Positions 12,877 through 23,267 of a DNA stretch of 64,000 nt are shown one piece after another; position 1 is the stretch's first letter, and every line of letters starts with the position of its first letter. Made by a program: the position numbers and the translations under genes. Under the pieces are notes generated by a model. It was not told the origin of the DNA and did not search any database. It worked only from the letters and a program-made list of their open reading frames with translations. Origin of the DNA: Acholoe squamosa (Eukaryota > Annelida > Polychaeta > Phyllodocida > Polynoidae); contig OX439040.1 of the NCBI GenBank assembly GCA_949317995.1, forward strand, positions 60,360,089-60,424,088. The letters are read 5' to 3'.

Positions 12877-13292
12877 CTGATTGGTCCTTGGAGTATGGTG
12901 TGATGCTATGCTCCTCTCTGATTGGTCCATTTTCAAAATCAAAGGTTCTTTGTCCATGATAGAAGCAGTTACAACAGACATCTACTGGAGAGAGGATGTA
13001 AGGTAGGTAGTTCTCTAAATTCTGTATTCTAAGGCTTGATGGTTATTGCTAGTGATATGTTCATACACTATTCATGCTGTGTCTATCACCACCATTCTTA
13101 TGTAGGGCTGATTGCTTCTTTAACAGGTATGTCCTAAGAAGAGGAAACCCTTTGGAATCACAAGACAGTTGTTTCACACTAAGGAGGAAGATAGCACATG
13201 AGTGCTATTGTGGAAGAAGAACCACATATACCCTGACATGAGTGCTATTGTGGAGGAAGGAGCAGTTAAATTGATGTTTCAAAAATAATAAA
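12877..13292 (+). other. Possible two-exon mini-gene inside the 12070-13598 element
   Basis: Two copies of CTCTGATTGGTCC (inverted CCAAT boxes) lie at about 12876-12888 and 12916-12928. They are followed by an ATG at 12956, a frame of 14 codons to 12997 (ends Asp), a plausible donor GTAAGG at 12998, and a pyrimidine-rich acceptor ending TTTAACAG at 13126. After the acceptor a frame continues through a basic run PKKRK to a stop at 13199-13201. AATAAA lies at 13287-13292. The predicted protein is about 38 residues. The alternative donor GTAGGT at 13003 gives a different downstream frame. Order and spacing look gene-like, but every signal is short and no homologue is recognised. Confidence 0.3.
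13196..13262. repeat. Two tandem copies of an ~42-bp unit
   Basis: ACATGAGTGCTATTGTGGA occurs at about 13196 and again about 42 bases later, each followed by a GAAG-rich stretch. It overlaps the end of the putative second exon. Confidence 0.7.
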
Positions 13293-15739
13293 GAATTAAA
13301 GTAATATATTAGAGCCCCCCCCCACCCTAAATAAAAAGTACCCACATAGTGCCAATAAGAGTCACTGTGAGTCTAACACAATGTGTCAGTTTGAGTCACT
13401 GTGGGTCTAACACAAGGTGCCAGTTTGAGTCACTATGAGTCTCACTCATTGTGTGAACGTGAGCCTGTCTGAGTCTGTACACAAGGTGTGAGATTGAGTC
13501 ACCTTGAGTCTAACTCATGCTGTCACTTGGTGCACGTTTTGGACTCTAAGTGTGACCCCTTTACACTAGCTCACCCACCCTCACACTAATTTACTGGGTA
13601 GGGTATGGCCCATAGGGCAGCTTATGGACCACATCTGTGGATTGTTAAGAACATCCTCTACAGAGCAGTGAGCAGTCTGACTTGTCGAGCAGCTCAGCCC
13701 AGGACCCAGTTGGCAGTACTGATAGGGTAGACTCACAGTGTCTGTCAGAACCATGTCTGTAATAACACAACCTGTGATAGGAGCTCTTATCCCAGTAGTT
13801 TCAATTGCTATGAGATCATCATTAGGAGCTCTCTAGAAGTCCTGTAGTAAATAGAGTCAACTTCAGTCCTGTTTGGCAGAAAGTGTCCACCCTTGTTACC
13901 TATTTTTCTATATAATATAAGGAAAATTCTTTAAAATTCACCACGGTGAATTTGCTTTAAGCACATGAATTTGGATACATTTGGCTATTAGGGAACACCC
14001 TCATTCATGAAAAGTGCATGCCAGGCCACATGCAAGGCCCACAAGCAGTCTGGTCAGTCAGTTGGTCCACAGCAACCTTTTTCTGAGCAGATAATGAATG
14101 TGGCATATGAATCCATTGCCTTGTGCAATCTGCCATGAAATGGAAATAAGACGCTCTAGCCACAGCTTAATTTATGACCGTGGGATGTGTATATGAGGTT
14201 AGTTCTGGATAGTCATAGGTGTTGGTGGAGAGTAGGTGGTGGATGAGAAGTTCAAGCAAAATTGGAGCAGTCCATCGCCATGTATCATCTAGCTTAGCTG
14301 AATAGGCAATGTTATGATGGGTGGTGGGGCTGGAGTGTTAGGCCAAAATATATCTTATATGTACTTGATTTTATGTAAGAAACATTAGAGGTCGGTTATA
14401 ATTTCATTACATTATTCTGAGGCAGCAGGTTGAATTAGCCATTAATATTGGCTTTTGTTGTTAAAATAAGTGCATGCTAAAAGGATGGTTTGTAAGGTGA
14501 TGTAGAGTATTTGAGCTCTGGGCCATATATAGGAAAGCAGGGTTGGCACATCGGAACCTTATTTTATTGGTTAGTACTGAATATGAAGTGTTGTTTATTC
14601 ACAGAATCCAGCAACATTGGACTGTCCTTGCACATTGGTCTTTGCTTTATTACTGTACACAACGATCACCAGCTCGGTTTATATGTATGTAGGAAATGAC
14701 ATGGCCTGTCTACACTTTTGAGAAAAGATTAAGATTCAAGGGAATCAATAGTAGTGAATGATTGAATGATCTGTTGGATGAGGAAAGACTTCTAAAGGAC
14801 AATCATCATAGCATCATATGGTTGATAATAATTGTCCATATTGAAATGCATGTCATGAAAACTGCAACTGCATCCATCTTAAATCTAATAAAACAGCCTT
14901 TTCCCTAAGTGCAACCTCTCCCATAGTCATATGTAAGAATGTAATGCCAGTGTGCAACGGCATTGAAAGGTAATGAGTACCTTTTGAGGAAGTTTCTATC
15001 ACAACGGGCTGGCATTGAAGTACAAAGAGACTCATTTATTAAGACACTATTGTTCTCCAGCCCAATCAAGTAGTGTAGTAAACAAACGTGTACTACCTGG
15101 TAGCTTCTGTCGTGGTAAACCATCTAATTTGGCATGCAATGGCACCTTCAGGGCTAACCAGCTTAGAGTCAATATCCATGACATTGATATCTATGTTATA
15201 CCATAGGGCCATGTCAGGCAGAGGTTGCATACTTATAGTGCTATTATGTATCCCATTCTGTAGTGAAAATAAGTCCGAATCTAGCTTGATTCCATGACAG
15301 GATAAGCTTTACACCCCTATTACACATAAAGGCGTGTCCTCAAGTGAACCCCATTCTTTTGTGTCTGTCCTCAAAGTTGAAACGTTTTTCTGGACGATAA
15401 ACTACGTAAAAGAACCAGGAAATCATAAATAAACTATGACTTTGGGGAGCATCGTCTTGTAAAATAGGAAGGACAGATGGTTAAATATTGAGTAGTGGAG
15501 TGCAAAGGTCTTAGCATCAGACACCTGAGCTACCTCAATTAGCCTATTACCCATTTATTGGGTCTTATGTACTATAGAGGCCTGTCCCCAGATCATGCAC
15601 CAGTGGGCATCTGAGGCCCAATGGTAACTTTTTTTGTCATAGGAAGCATGTAACTCTCATTTCCCCTTTTTACCACTTCTCTGCCATCTTCTCCTGCCCA
15701 ACTGCCATCCTGCCCCCACTTCAAATGCAATATATTTTT

Positions 15740-15774
15740 TAGTGCCTCCCCGCGGAGCGCGACGGGAGGCACTA
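15740..15774. repeat. Short GC-rich hairpin
   Basis: TAGTGCCTCCC and GGGAGGCACTA form 11-base perfect arms around a 13-base GC-rich loop, in otherwise AT-rich DNA. Confidence 0.7.
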
Positions 15775-16182
15775 TGATGATTGCATTTCCCCCATGTGAT
15801 GAGGTGTCACAATACAGAATCCCCAAACTGGCACAAGCTAAAATCTTTATATCCACTGCAACGCACATGTTAGTAAAGCATGGTGTACTAAAATAAGGTA
15901 TGTCTAAGGACCCAATTATAGAGGCATATTATTAATGAAATTGATTTAAACACCACAAGAACTATAGTGTAGATCTATATATATATTTGTTTTTGCGGGG
16001 CACCGATTTTCAGTCTGTTTTGAGAGTTAGTGTGAACTGGCACCTGGTGAAGTGAGCCATTTCTGGAAATGGACAGTTTGACGGATTGCCGATTCGACAA
16101 GACGATTATAAGATACATTATAGATATATGGAACTTTTCTTGGAAAAAATGCATTCACCTTGAAACTAAATTCCCTCGTATG

Positions 16183-16256
16183 CAAGAAATGAGGTTATGA
16201 CCGCTTAAAAAAACGCCTCCCGGCGTTTTTTTAAGCGGTCACAACCTCATTTCTTG
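16183..16256. repeat. Near-perfect 35-bp inverted repeat with 4-nt loop
   Basis: The left arm at 16183-16217 (starts CAAGAAATGAGG, ends AAAAACGCC) and the right arm at 16222-16256 differ at one position and are separated by TCCC. Such conservation is unusual beside the heavily diverged block C/D background, so it is probably a recent insertion or inversion product. Confidence 0.9.
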
Positions 16257-16961
16257 TTATGTCTTGTAGTACCAACTAACAAGAAAGGAAACCATACAGT
16301 AGCACCAATGCATTAAGATGATTTGGTCAAACATTGTGTAATAAGAAGAAAGGGAATCCTGAACTCCTGGCACACCTCCTTTTCATAACTACTTTTACTA
16401 TCTTAGTAGCCCAGAGGTTTTCCAACTCACACCAATCAATTGCAGCTTCGGTGCGATGTGTGTGACAGTCCTCCAAGGTCAGAGAGTATAGCAGTATAGC
16501 TTAGGTTGGGGGCATGGCTTGCTCGACTGCTCACCAGAGTAACTCTGACCTCTTAAAGGTGAGAAGTTCATGTACACATCAGACGGCATGTAAATATACA
16601 TTGATATACAATTTTAAACTGCTTAAACCAAATCCTCTATATAGTTGAAGGTACGATATTGTTTCGTTTTCATGGGCTCTACATCTTGATTGCTATCCAA
16701 CATCTATACCGCTTGGTTTGGAAGTCAATTCCTTTTCCAGGCAATAATCTATTAATATGATACATGTAACTTAGGCATCGCTGAATAACTTAAACACTAT
16801 TAGCTTTACAACAGTTAAAACTCACATCTGCAGGAACTGTATGCGAGCATCAGGATCAGAAATTCAAATTCCTAACACATTTCTTTAAGTTAAGTCAATA
16901 TGTGTTTGTAATTGATTGGATTCTCAATGGGAAGAAAACAGCTCTTGTCTGCATTGACTCA
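16257..16961. other. Gene-free stretch, end of block D
   Basis: To about 16780 it has counterparts in block C (9860-10960). No gene or further repeat is recognised after that. Confidence 0.45.
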
Positions 16962-17709
16962 GGAGCTTAATTCAAAACATCCTGGGATCCCAACCCCAGC
17001 GATCTTAGTGTAGGCACATATCATAAGACCTGGCTGGTCTACCCTATGTAATGCAGTGGTTGCAGGCCTGTCCAGAATAGCTAGTCCTGGGATCACTTCA
17101 CTATTCCATTTCCACCACTAAGATCACTGCGATCTTAGTGAAAGAAATGCATAGTGGTTTCACCTGAGTACAAGAGCACTTACAGGGAACACTCCTGATC
17201 GAAAGAGTGAATAGCCTGCTGCATACATAAAGAGGGGAGGGAGGAAGTTTGCTGAGTGTCCTTGAGGGCTCTTAGGGCTACTCATGCGTTAAGTGCACTG
17301 TAAGGTAATTCTTCCCTTCTCTCTCTTTGTCCTGGGGGAGGGCACAATGCTTCTAATAGGCAAGCATAAATCATACATTCATGGGAACAACTCTTGAATA
17401 CTGTACAGGGGTCAACTGCACCCTGTGCTCTTTGGTAGCCCATATGGGGACGGGGAACGATGGTATAAGCACTCTTGTGAAGAAGTGTGACTCCACAGCT
17501 ATTCCTTTATTTTGGGACTCTTACCCCTGTGCCTAGTCAGATCCTCTTCTTGGAATAGTGTAGGAGGGCTGAGGCTAAGGTCGATGCGATCTTAGTGCTG
17601 GCTAGGATATGTGAACCCAGTCAACTCTTAAGTTCGCTTAATAGGATAAGGCTGATTTATTCCTAAGATCGCTGGGGTCGTGATCCCAGGATGTTTTGAA
17701 TTAAGCTCC
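16962..17709 (+). mobile_element. GGAGCTTAATTC element, copy 1 (748 bp)
   Basis: Long inverted ends: GGAGCTTAATTCAAAACATC on the left is mirrored by GATGTTTTGAATTAAGCTCC on the right, and the match continues into ACCCCAGCGATCTTAG, giving about 45 paired bases. Inside, short palindromes of the CTAAGATCNNNGATCTTAG type recur. There is no coding capacity. A second full copy at 18234-18980 is nearly identical, so the family moved recently. No target-site duplication is obvious. Confidence 0.85.
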
Positions 17710-17753
17710 TGGTTGAAGTATCAGAGTTGAATCTTTATAATATGCAATTCATT

Positions 17754-18087
17754 CACTTAATGCATGAGTAGCCCTAAGACCCCTCAAGGACACTCAGCAA
17801 ACGTCCTCCCTCCCCTCTTTATGTATGCAGCAGGCTATTCACTCTATCGATCAGGAGTGTTCCCTGTAAGTGCTCTTGTACTCAGGTGAAACCACTATGC
17901 ATTTCTTTCACTAAGATCGCAGTGATCTTAATGGTGGAAATGGAATAGTGAAGATTTCCCAGGACTAGCTATTCTGGACAGGCCTGCAACCACTGCATTA
18001 CATAGGGTAGACCAGTGAGGTCTTATGATATGTGCCTACACTAAGATCGCTGGGGTTGGGATCCCAGGATGTTTTGAATTAAGCTCC
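17754..18087 (-). mobile_element. GGAGCTTAATTC element, copy 2, inverted and truncated
   Basis: This is the left half of copy 1 on the opposite strand, from the GCATGAGTAGCCC point to the terminal GAATTAAGCTCC. Copies 1 and 2 are head-to-tail in opposite orientation and only 44 bases apart. The flanks beyond the pair also mirror each other (GACTCAGG on the left, GTTGAGTC on the right). Confidence 0.8.
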
Positions 18088-18233
18088 AGGACCCCTTGTT
18101 GAGTCACTGCTGTGGTGGCTATTTAGTCAGCAGGCAGTACGATCACCCAGTAATGTAGCCAGCCATCTAGCCACTATAACCAAAGTCCTGAGATCACCTG
18201 GTAAGATTTGGCCCCTCCAAGTCATAGGGTCCT

Positions 18234-18980
18234 GGAGCTTAATTCAAAAGATCCTGGAATCCCAACCCCAGCGATCTTAGTGTAGGCACATATCATAAGA
18301 CCTGGCTGGTCTACCCTATGTAATGCAGTGGTTGCAGGCCTGTCCAGAATAGCTAGTCCTGGGATCACTTCACTATTCCATTTCCACCACTAAGATCACT
18401 GTGATCTTAGTGAAAGAAATGCATAGTGGTTTCACCTGAGTACAAGAGCACTTACAGGGAACACTCCTGATCGAAAGAGTGAATAGCCTGATGCATACAT
18501 AAAGAGGGGAGGGAGGACATTTGCTGAGTGTCCTTGAGGGCTCTTAGAGCTACTCATGCGTTAAGTGCACTGTAAGGTAATTCTTCGCTTCTCTCTCTTT
18601 GTCCTGGGGGGAGGGCACAATGCTTCTAATAGGCAAGCATAAATCATACATTCATGGGAACAACTCTTGAATACTGTACAGGGGTCAACTGCACCCAGTG
18701 CTCTTTTGTTAGGCCATAAGGGGACGGGGAACGATGGTATAAGCACTCTTGTGAAGAAGTGTGACTCCACAGCTATTCCTTTATTTTGGGACTCTTACCC
18801 CTGTGCCTAGTCATTTTATCTTGGAATAGTGTAGGAGGGCTGAGGCTAAGATCGATGCAATCTTAGTGCTGGCTAGGATATGTGAACCCAGTCAACTCTT
18901 AAGATCGCTTAATAGGATAAGACTGATTTATTCCTAAGATCGCTGGGGTCGTGATCCCAGGATGTTTTGAATTAAGCTCC
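18234..18980 (+). mobile_element. GGAGCTTAATTC element, copy 3 (747 bp)
   Basis: Complete copy, same strand as copy 1 and differing at few positions. The left end has AAAAGATCCTGGAATC where copy 1 has AAAACATCCTGGGATC. Ends are GGAGCTT and AAGCTCC. Confidence 0.85.
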
Positions 18981-19512
18981 AGAACCTGTCGTAGGATCTA
19001 TTGAAACACGATCCAGTGCTAATAAGGACCTGGGATTAATACATGTCCTAATGTCTCACATGTGCATTTCTCAAGGTTTAACTATAGACAAATCCATCAG
19101 CAGATGAGGTTGACATTTCTCTATGCCGCAAAGATATTGCAGACATTGACACAGATTATTCACACCTGAAAAATTATTCCTGGGGGCCATTCATAAATTG
19201 TGCCACGCTTTTTTACCCATTTCTGACCCTGCCCCCCCCCCCTTTGTCACGCTTTTACAGTAGAAATATATGGGAGCCAGGACCCTCCCCCTTCACCCTG
19301 CTGCGTGACATCACCCCTAAGTAGGTTACAGCATATAAATTTAAAGTGATTTCTCAGAATGTCAACTTTACAAATGCGTACTTTTTTGTTCAACCTGTAC
19401 CTGGCAATAAAAATCGCACACACAAAGATAATTATACAATACAGTGGTTGCCAAGACATGTGACACCTATGTCAGACTGAGATCAAATTATTGTAGATAC
19501 TGACAGCTGGGG
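18981..19512. other. Gene-free stretch with a GC-run MITE remnant
   Basis: The stretch at about 19180-19320 begins GGGGGCCATTCATAAATTG, runs through poly-C and contains TGTCACGCTTTTA and GCGTGACATCACCCC. I recall this layout from a common invertebrate MITE type with G/C runs and GCGTGAC words. Its right end is not clear. Confidence 0.35.
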
Positions 19513-19513
19513 T

Positions 19514-21174
19514 CATGAGATACTCGTGTCTATAAGACCTGCTATTCACACGAGATTTCATGATAATTATACAGGGCAACACAAGGAATGATAAGAAATA
19601 GAACATGTAAGATATATGACATCAAAAGTAATGGTAAGATATAGGACGTGTAAGATAGAGGAGCACACAAGGACATTAAGCATCACATTACCCTTGTGGT
19701 TAAGACCTGCTATTCACATGAGATTTCTTAATATACAAGACCACTGGAAGAATGGTAATTTACGGGACATAAAACAGGACCACACCATACAGCACTACCC
19801 CAAGGAATAGTTAGATACAGGACCACCATGGGGAATGGTAAGATACATGACCACTAAAGGGATATATCGATGGTAAGATACAGGACATTTAATTTGTCCT
19901 GTATCTTACGCTTCTTGGTATGGTCCTGTATATGATATATGTCCCACATCTTAGTGTTTCTCATACTGTCCTGTATCTGATATGTCCTGTATCTTACCCT
20001 ACATGGCAAAACATAAAAAAAAAACTAGGGTTTGAGAGGGGTTGGTACCTGCACTGCAAAAATGGTGTTTAGAACCTAAACACAATTCTAAACATATTCT
20101 TGCAACGTTTTTGTAATCACATTAATTTCCTAAACATGTTTAGCCAAACAATGTGCTTAGCTCAAGTGTTTAGAAATCTAGGTGTTTAGGTTGAAAATTT
20201 GTGTTTAGATATCGATGAAATTTTTCGTTTAGATGTTTATGAATTTTTGTGTTTAGATGTCTAAGTGATTTGGTGGGAAGTAAGGGTTTGCAGACATGTA
20301 TCTGTTAAAAAAAAAATAAAGGAATATCTTTTGTTTGTTTTCTCATTTACTGGAGGACATCAGCAGGTATTTACACTGCAAAGTCTCCAAAGATGTCAGC
20401 CACAGCTATATACATATATATGTACACACTGCATTAGAATAGGAGACTTGAGAAAGTACAACAGTTTGGCAGGAAGGACATTGCTTTATACTTTACAAAA
20501 TAACATGACATAGGTGTAAGTTATGGAGCTCATTGATTATTTTATGGTAATGATGGTGGTGTAAGTTGAATTTAGTTAATTTTCTATTGTTGTGTCTATT
20601 TTCATAACATTTAATTAAATGACATTATGATAAACAAGGAGTTTGGGGATATTTGTCACAACAATTGATTATAACTGTGCGCAGATGGTCCATTCAGAGT
20701 TAGTGCTGCTACCTGGTGTGGATTTGACATCCAAGTATCTAAACATATTGATGTTTAAATCTAAACACCTAATATTCAACTGTTTAAACTCTAAACGTCT
20801 GAACATGTTTAGCAAAAATGTTTATGTATTTAGAATAAAGGTGTTATTTTCCTAAATGTGCAGTTGATGATACACCTGACTGACGTATATGTTTAGATTT
20901 TAAACATGTTTAGACCTAAACATGTTTAAAATCTAAACACCATTTTTGCAGTGTGGGTGCCTCAGACTTGACGGCAGGCTCCTTATCCATTAGGTTGGAG
21001 AATTGAAGTGAGAAGCCTATCTATAAACTAAAATATTGAATGGGTCCTGTATCCTGTGTCCTGTATATCAGGAAATCATATATACAAAATATATCCTGTA
21101 TCTTACTAAAATAGGTCATGTATCTTACAAAATCTCGTGCCAATAGGGGTTTTATTCGCACGAGAATCTCGTGC
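19514..21174. mobile_element. GTAAGATACAGGAC-motif element (about 1.66 kb) carrying a nested TTTAG element
   Basis: Inverted ends of about 40 bases: GAGATACTCGTGTCTATAAG on the left pairs, imperfectly, with the complement of CGCACGAGAATCTC on the right, and CACGAGATTT follows at both. Between them GTAAGATACAGGAC or close variants occurs a dozen times, forward at 19609-19885 and reversed at 19894-20000 and 21045-21130. A perfect 15-bp hairpin of two units lies at 19873-19909. A TTTAG element (20052-20953) sits inside. No transposase is present. Borders are approximate. Confidence 0.65.
20052..20953 (-). mobile_element. TTTAG-motif element, copy b (902 bp), inverted
   Basis: Termini CACTGCAAAAATGGTGTTTA and CATTTTTGCAGTG, reverse orientation relative to the copies at 4748 and 28490. 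The flanking dinucleotide is TG on both sides (20050-20051 and 20954-20955) where other copies have TA. The 70-codon frame it contains is shared among copies and is an AT-rich by-product. Confidence 0.85.
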
Positions 21175-21406
21175 GGATATCGCTTGCCGTCCTGACCGGG
21201 ATATGTTGACTATACTGTCAGCAACTTCACTTAATCGTTCATCTGCCAATCATGGATCATTAAAAAATGCTTGACTATACTACATATAGCTCATAACCTC
21301 ATATATAGACCTTTACTCCCGCAGATAAACCTTTGGTCAATAATGATACATTACCCTCTGTGCTGTACAACTGGGTGCTCTATATCTGTGACAGTATAAA
21401 CAGAAA
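21175..21406. other. Gene-free stretch
   Basis: Nothing recognisable is seen. Confidence 0.4.
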
Positions 21407-21612
21407 ACTCCTGCGTATAAGCCAAATCTTGTATGTGAATCAGAGGCTTCCAGCAGCTTATGGAATGTCTCTCAATCCAGGATGCGGCTTTTGCACTGGT
21501 ATTTAGCCCTATAGAACAGTACTACATCTTTCATTATCAAGCAGGTGTTGCTTAAAGCTCATTTAAAGTCGGGGATGCAGCTTATATGCAGGTGCGGCTT
21601 ATACACAGGGGT
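21407..21612. mobile_element. Short MITE with GTATAAGCC termini
   Basis: ACTCCTGCGTATAAGCC on the left is mirrored by GGCTTATACACAGGGGT on the right. A second inner word, TGCGGCTTATA, recurs beside the right end. No target duplication was fixed. Confidence 0.5.
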
Positions 21613-21910
21613 AAATAGTAGTACTGATCACTTCACATATAAACAATAGTATTGACAGATTCTTGTAATTACCGCAGTATTGATAGCTTCATAATAATGA
21701 CAACAGTGGTGACAAGCTTGTGTATGACAGCAGTAGTACTCATGGCTTCATGTTTGAGAGCCGTACAGACAGTTTTATGTTTAATGATAGCGGGGCCGAC
21801 TTAATATCGTGACTGCAATACTGACAGCTTAATGTATGACACCAGAATTGCCAGCATCGTTTAGGATAGGAGAACTGACAGCTTCATGTATGACAGCAGC
21901 ACTGAAACAT
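21613..21910. repeat. Diverged tandem repeat of a GACAGCTTCATGTATGACAG unit
   Basis: Variants of TGACAGCTTCATGTATGACAGC return about seven times at spacings of roughly 35-60 bases. The unit is heavily mutated. It runs into the start of the 159-codon open frame at 21836-22315, which is therefore repeat-derived at its N-terminus. Confidence 0.6.
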
Positions 21911-22490
21911 TCACACACCGTAGAGGCACACCGTAGAGCTCTGCAGAGGCCTGTGTGTACACCCGAATACCTGAATAAACCTAAGAGATGTCCTCATGAG
22001 TCTAGTGACTGGATTTTCTTTGACATTTATTGTACCACCTCTATGTTGCCATATGGAAATGTGTGTAGGAGGGTCCTTCATCACCCCACACCAAATAATC
22101 ATATAATGGCACAAATAGGAATCGACCTGTCAAATGCTCAGGTTACACTTGAACCACTTGAATTTGTTCTAATCACTGCAGGTCATATAAAAATAGGTCG
22201 AATAAGGTGCAATGTGGAAACATCTAAGGCCAACATGGTTTCACAGGATATACATGTAATTGCCATGATTCTAGAATTGCTGCTATGCATATATATAGAT
22301 AACTGCACCCCATGACAATTATACCCACTAACCACTGTCATGGACTGACATTCAACGTGACAGGATTTTTATTTTCTTTGTAGAGAAAAATGATTTATTA
22401 TTCCATGGTGCCAACTAGCAGAGGTCATTGGTGGGCAGTGGATTAGGAGTATAATCTGTTGTGTGAAAGACTGGCGTGATGGACCCTCTG
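21911..22490. other. Stretch with one unrecognised open frame, probably non-coding
   Basis: The plus-strand frame at 21836-22315 gives 159 residues with no recognisable domain, signal peptide or membrane segment. Its first 25 codons lie in a diverged tandem repeat. I leave it as unsupported. Confidence 0.3.
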
Positions 22491-22740
22491 CACAACCACT
22501 ATCTGTGTAAATTTACGTTATCTGTAAAAACATTTCCGACAATATGTTAAGGCACACAAGCAGTATTGATATACTTAATGTAGGGGGAATAGATCTTATG
22601 TGGTGTTGCTATGAATAACAGCTGTTTGGTACACTGAATTTGATACAGATAGCGTTACTTTTACACAGATAGCGGTTGGATGGTCAGCCTCTAACTGTAG
22701 TACTACAGATAGTGGTTCTTTACACAGATAGTAGTTGTAC
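22491..22740. mobile_element. Short hAT-like element with 8-bp target duplication (250 bp)
   Basis: Flanked on both sides by ACCCTCTG (22483-22490 and 22741-22748), an exact 8-base direct repeat as made by hAT transposases. The ends are inverted: ACAACCACTATCTGTGTAAA on the left and its near-complement TTTACACAGATAGTAGTTGT on the right. The word CTATCTGTGTAAA or its complement appears about five times inside. There is no coding capacity. Confidence 0.8.
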
Positions 22741-23204
22741 ACCCTCTGTGGCATGGGAATAGGGACGGCCATTTTTTTTCTGAGGTCCTGCAAAGCTTAT
22801 AAATCCTAACTAATTCCAACCCCATACATCATGGCATGACATGGACGTGTAGGCTGTGAGTCAAGTAAACTGGTAAAGTGTTGTACATGCTTAAACTCTC
22901 TAACAACTCTTTTTAAAGACCATGCAATAGTGTACACATACACACACATGAGCGCACGCACGCAGTAGGATGTTTTACTCTTCTGAGCTGACCTTACCGA
23001 TAATAGTACCAAAGAGAAATTGGCACTCTCTCCTACCTCCTACCTAATAAAGAATAACAGTACTGTCACATACAAGACATTCCCCCTGTTAAGCCAGCCA
23101 CTGGCTAATGGGCATGCTACATGCTAAGTGAGGTCTGACAGAGGGGTGAGAGGTAATATGACCTACCTAAGGGAACTTCCACTCCGTGGCTCTGTAGTAA
23201 TTAG

Positions 23205-23267
<63 letters not shown>

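Larger units (their letters stand above)
12070..13598. mobile_element. TA-flanked non-autonomous element with GTGAG/CTCAC-rich arms (1529 bp)
   Basis: The ends are inverted: CCCAGCAAATTAG on the left, CTAATTTACTGGG on the right, one mismatch. Both sides are bordered by TA (12068-12069 and 13599-13600). Both arms (12070-12370 and about 13330-13598) are filled with GTGAG, CTCAC, GAGTCAC and CTAACACA words in both orientations. The middle, about 12390-13320, is different and looks like a small transcription unit. Block C is the empty site: GGATAACTACAACCCC near 7450 corresponds to GAATAACTA, element, TAGGGTATGG. No transposase is visible. Confidence 0.75.
11340..16780. repeat. Tandem segmental duplication, block D
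   Basis: Second copy of block C, same orientation, beginning with the paralogue of 6640 and ending near the paralogue of 10930-10960 (GCCAAAATCTATTACC versus GGCAATAATCTATTAA). D has gained the element at 12070-13598, extra DNA around 15300-16300 and the hairpin at 16183-16256. It is clearly an old duplication, since many small indels separate it from C. Confidence 0.7.

Noticed and set aside
20643-20855. 70-codon frame repeated at 4846-5058 and 28588-28800
   Set aside because: It recurs because the three loci are copies of the same TTTAG element; it is AT-rich, has no domain and is not a transposase.
21836-22315. 159-codon plus-strand open frame
   Set aside because: It begins in a diverged tandem repeat, and has no recognisable domain, signal or start context.
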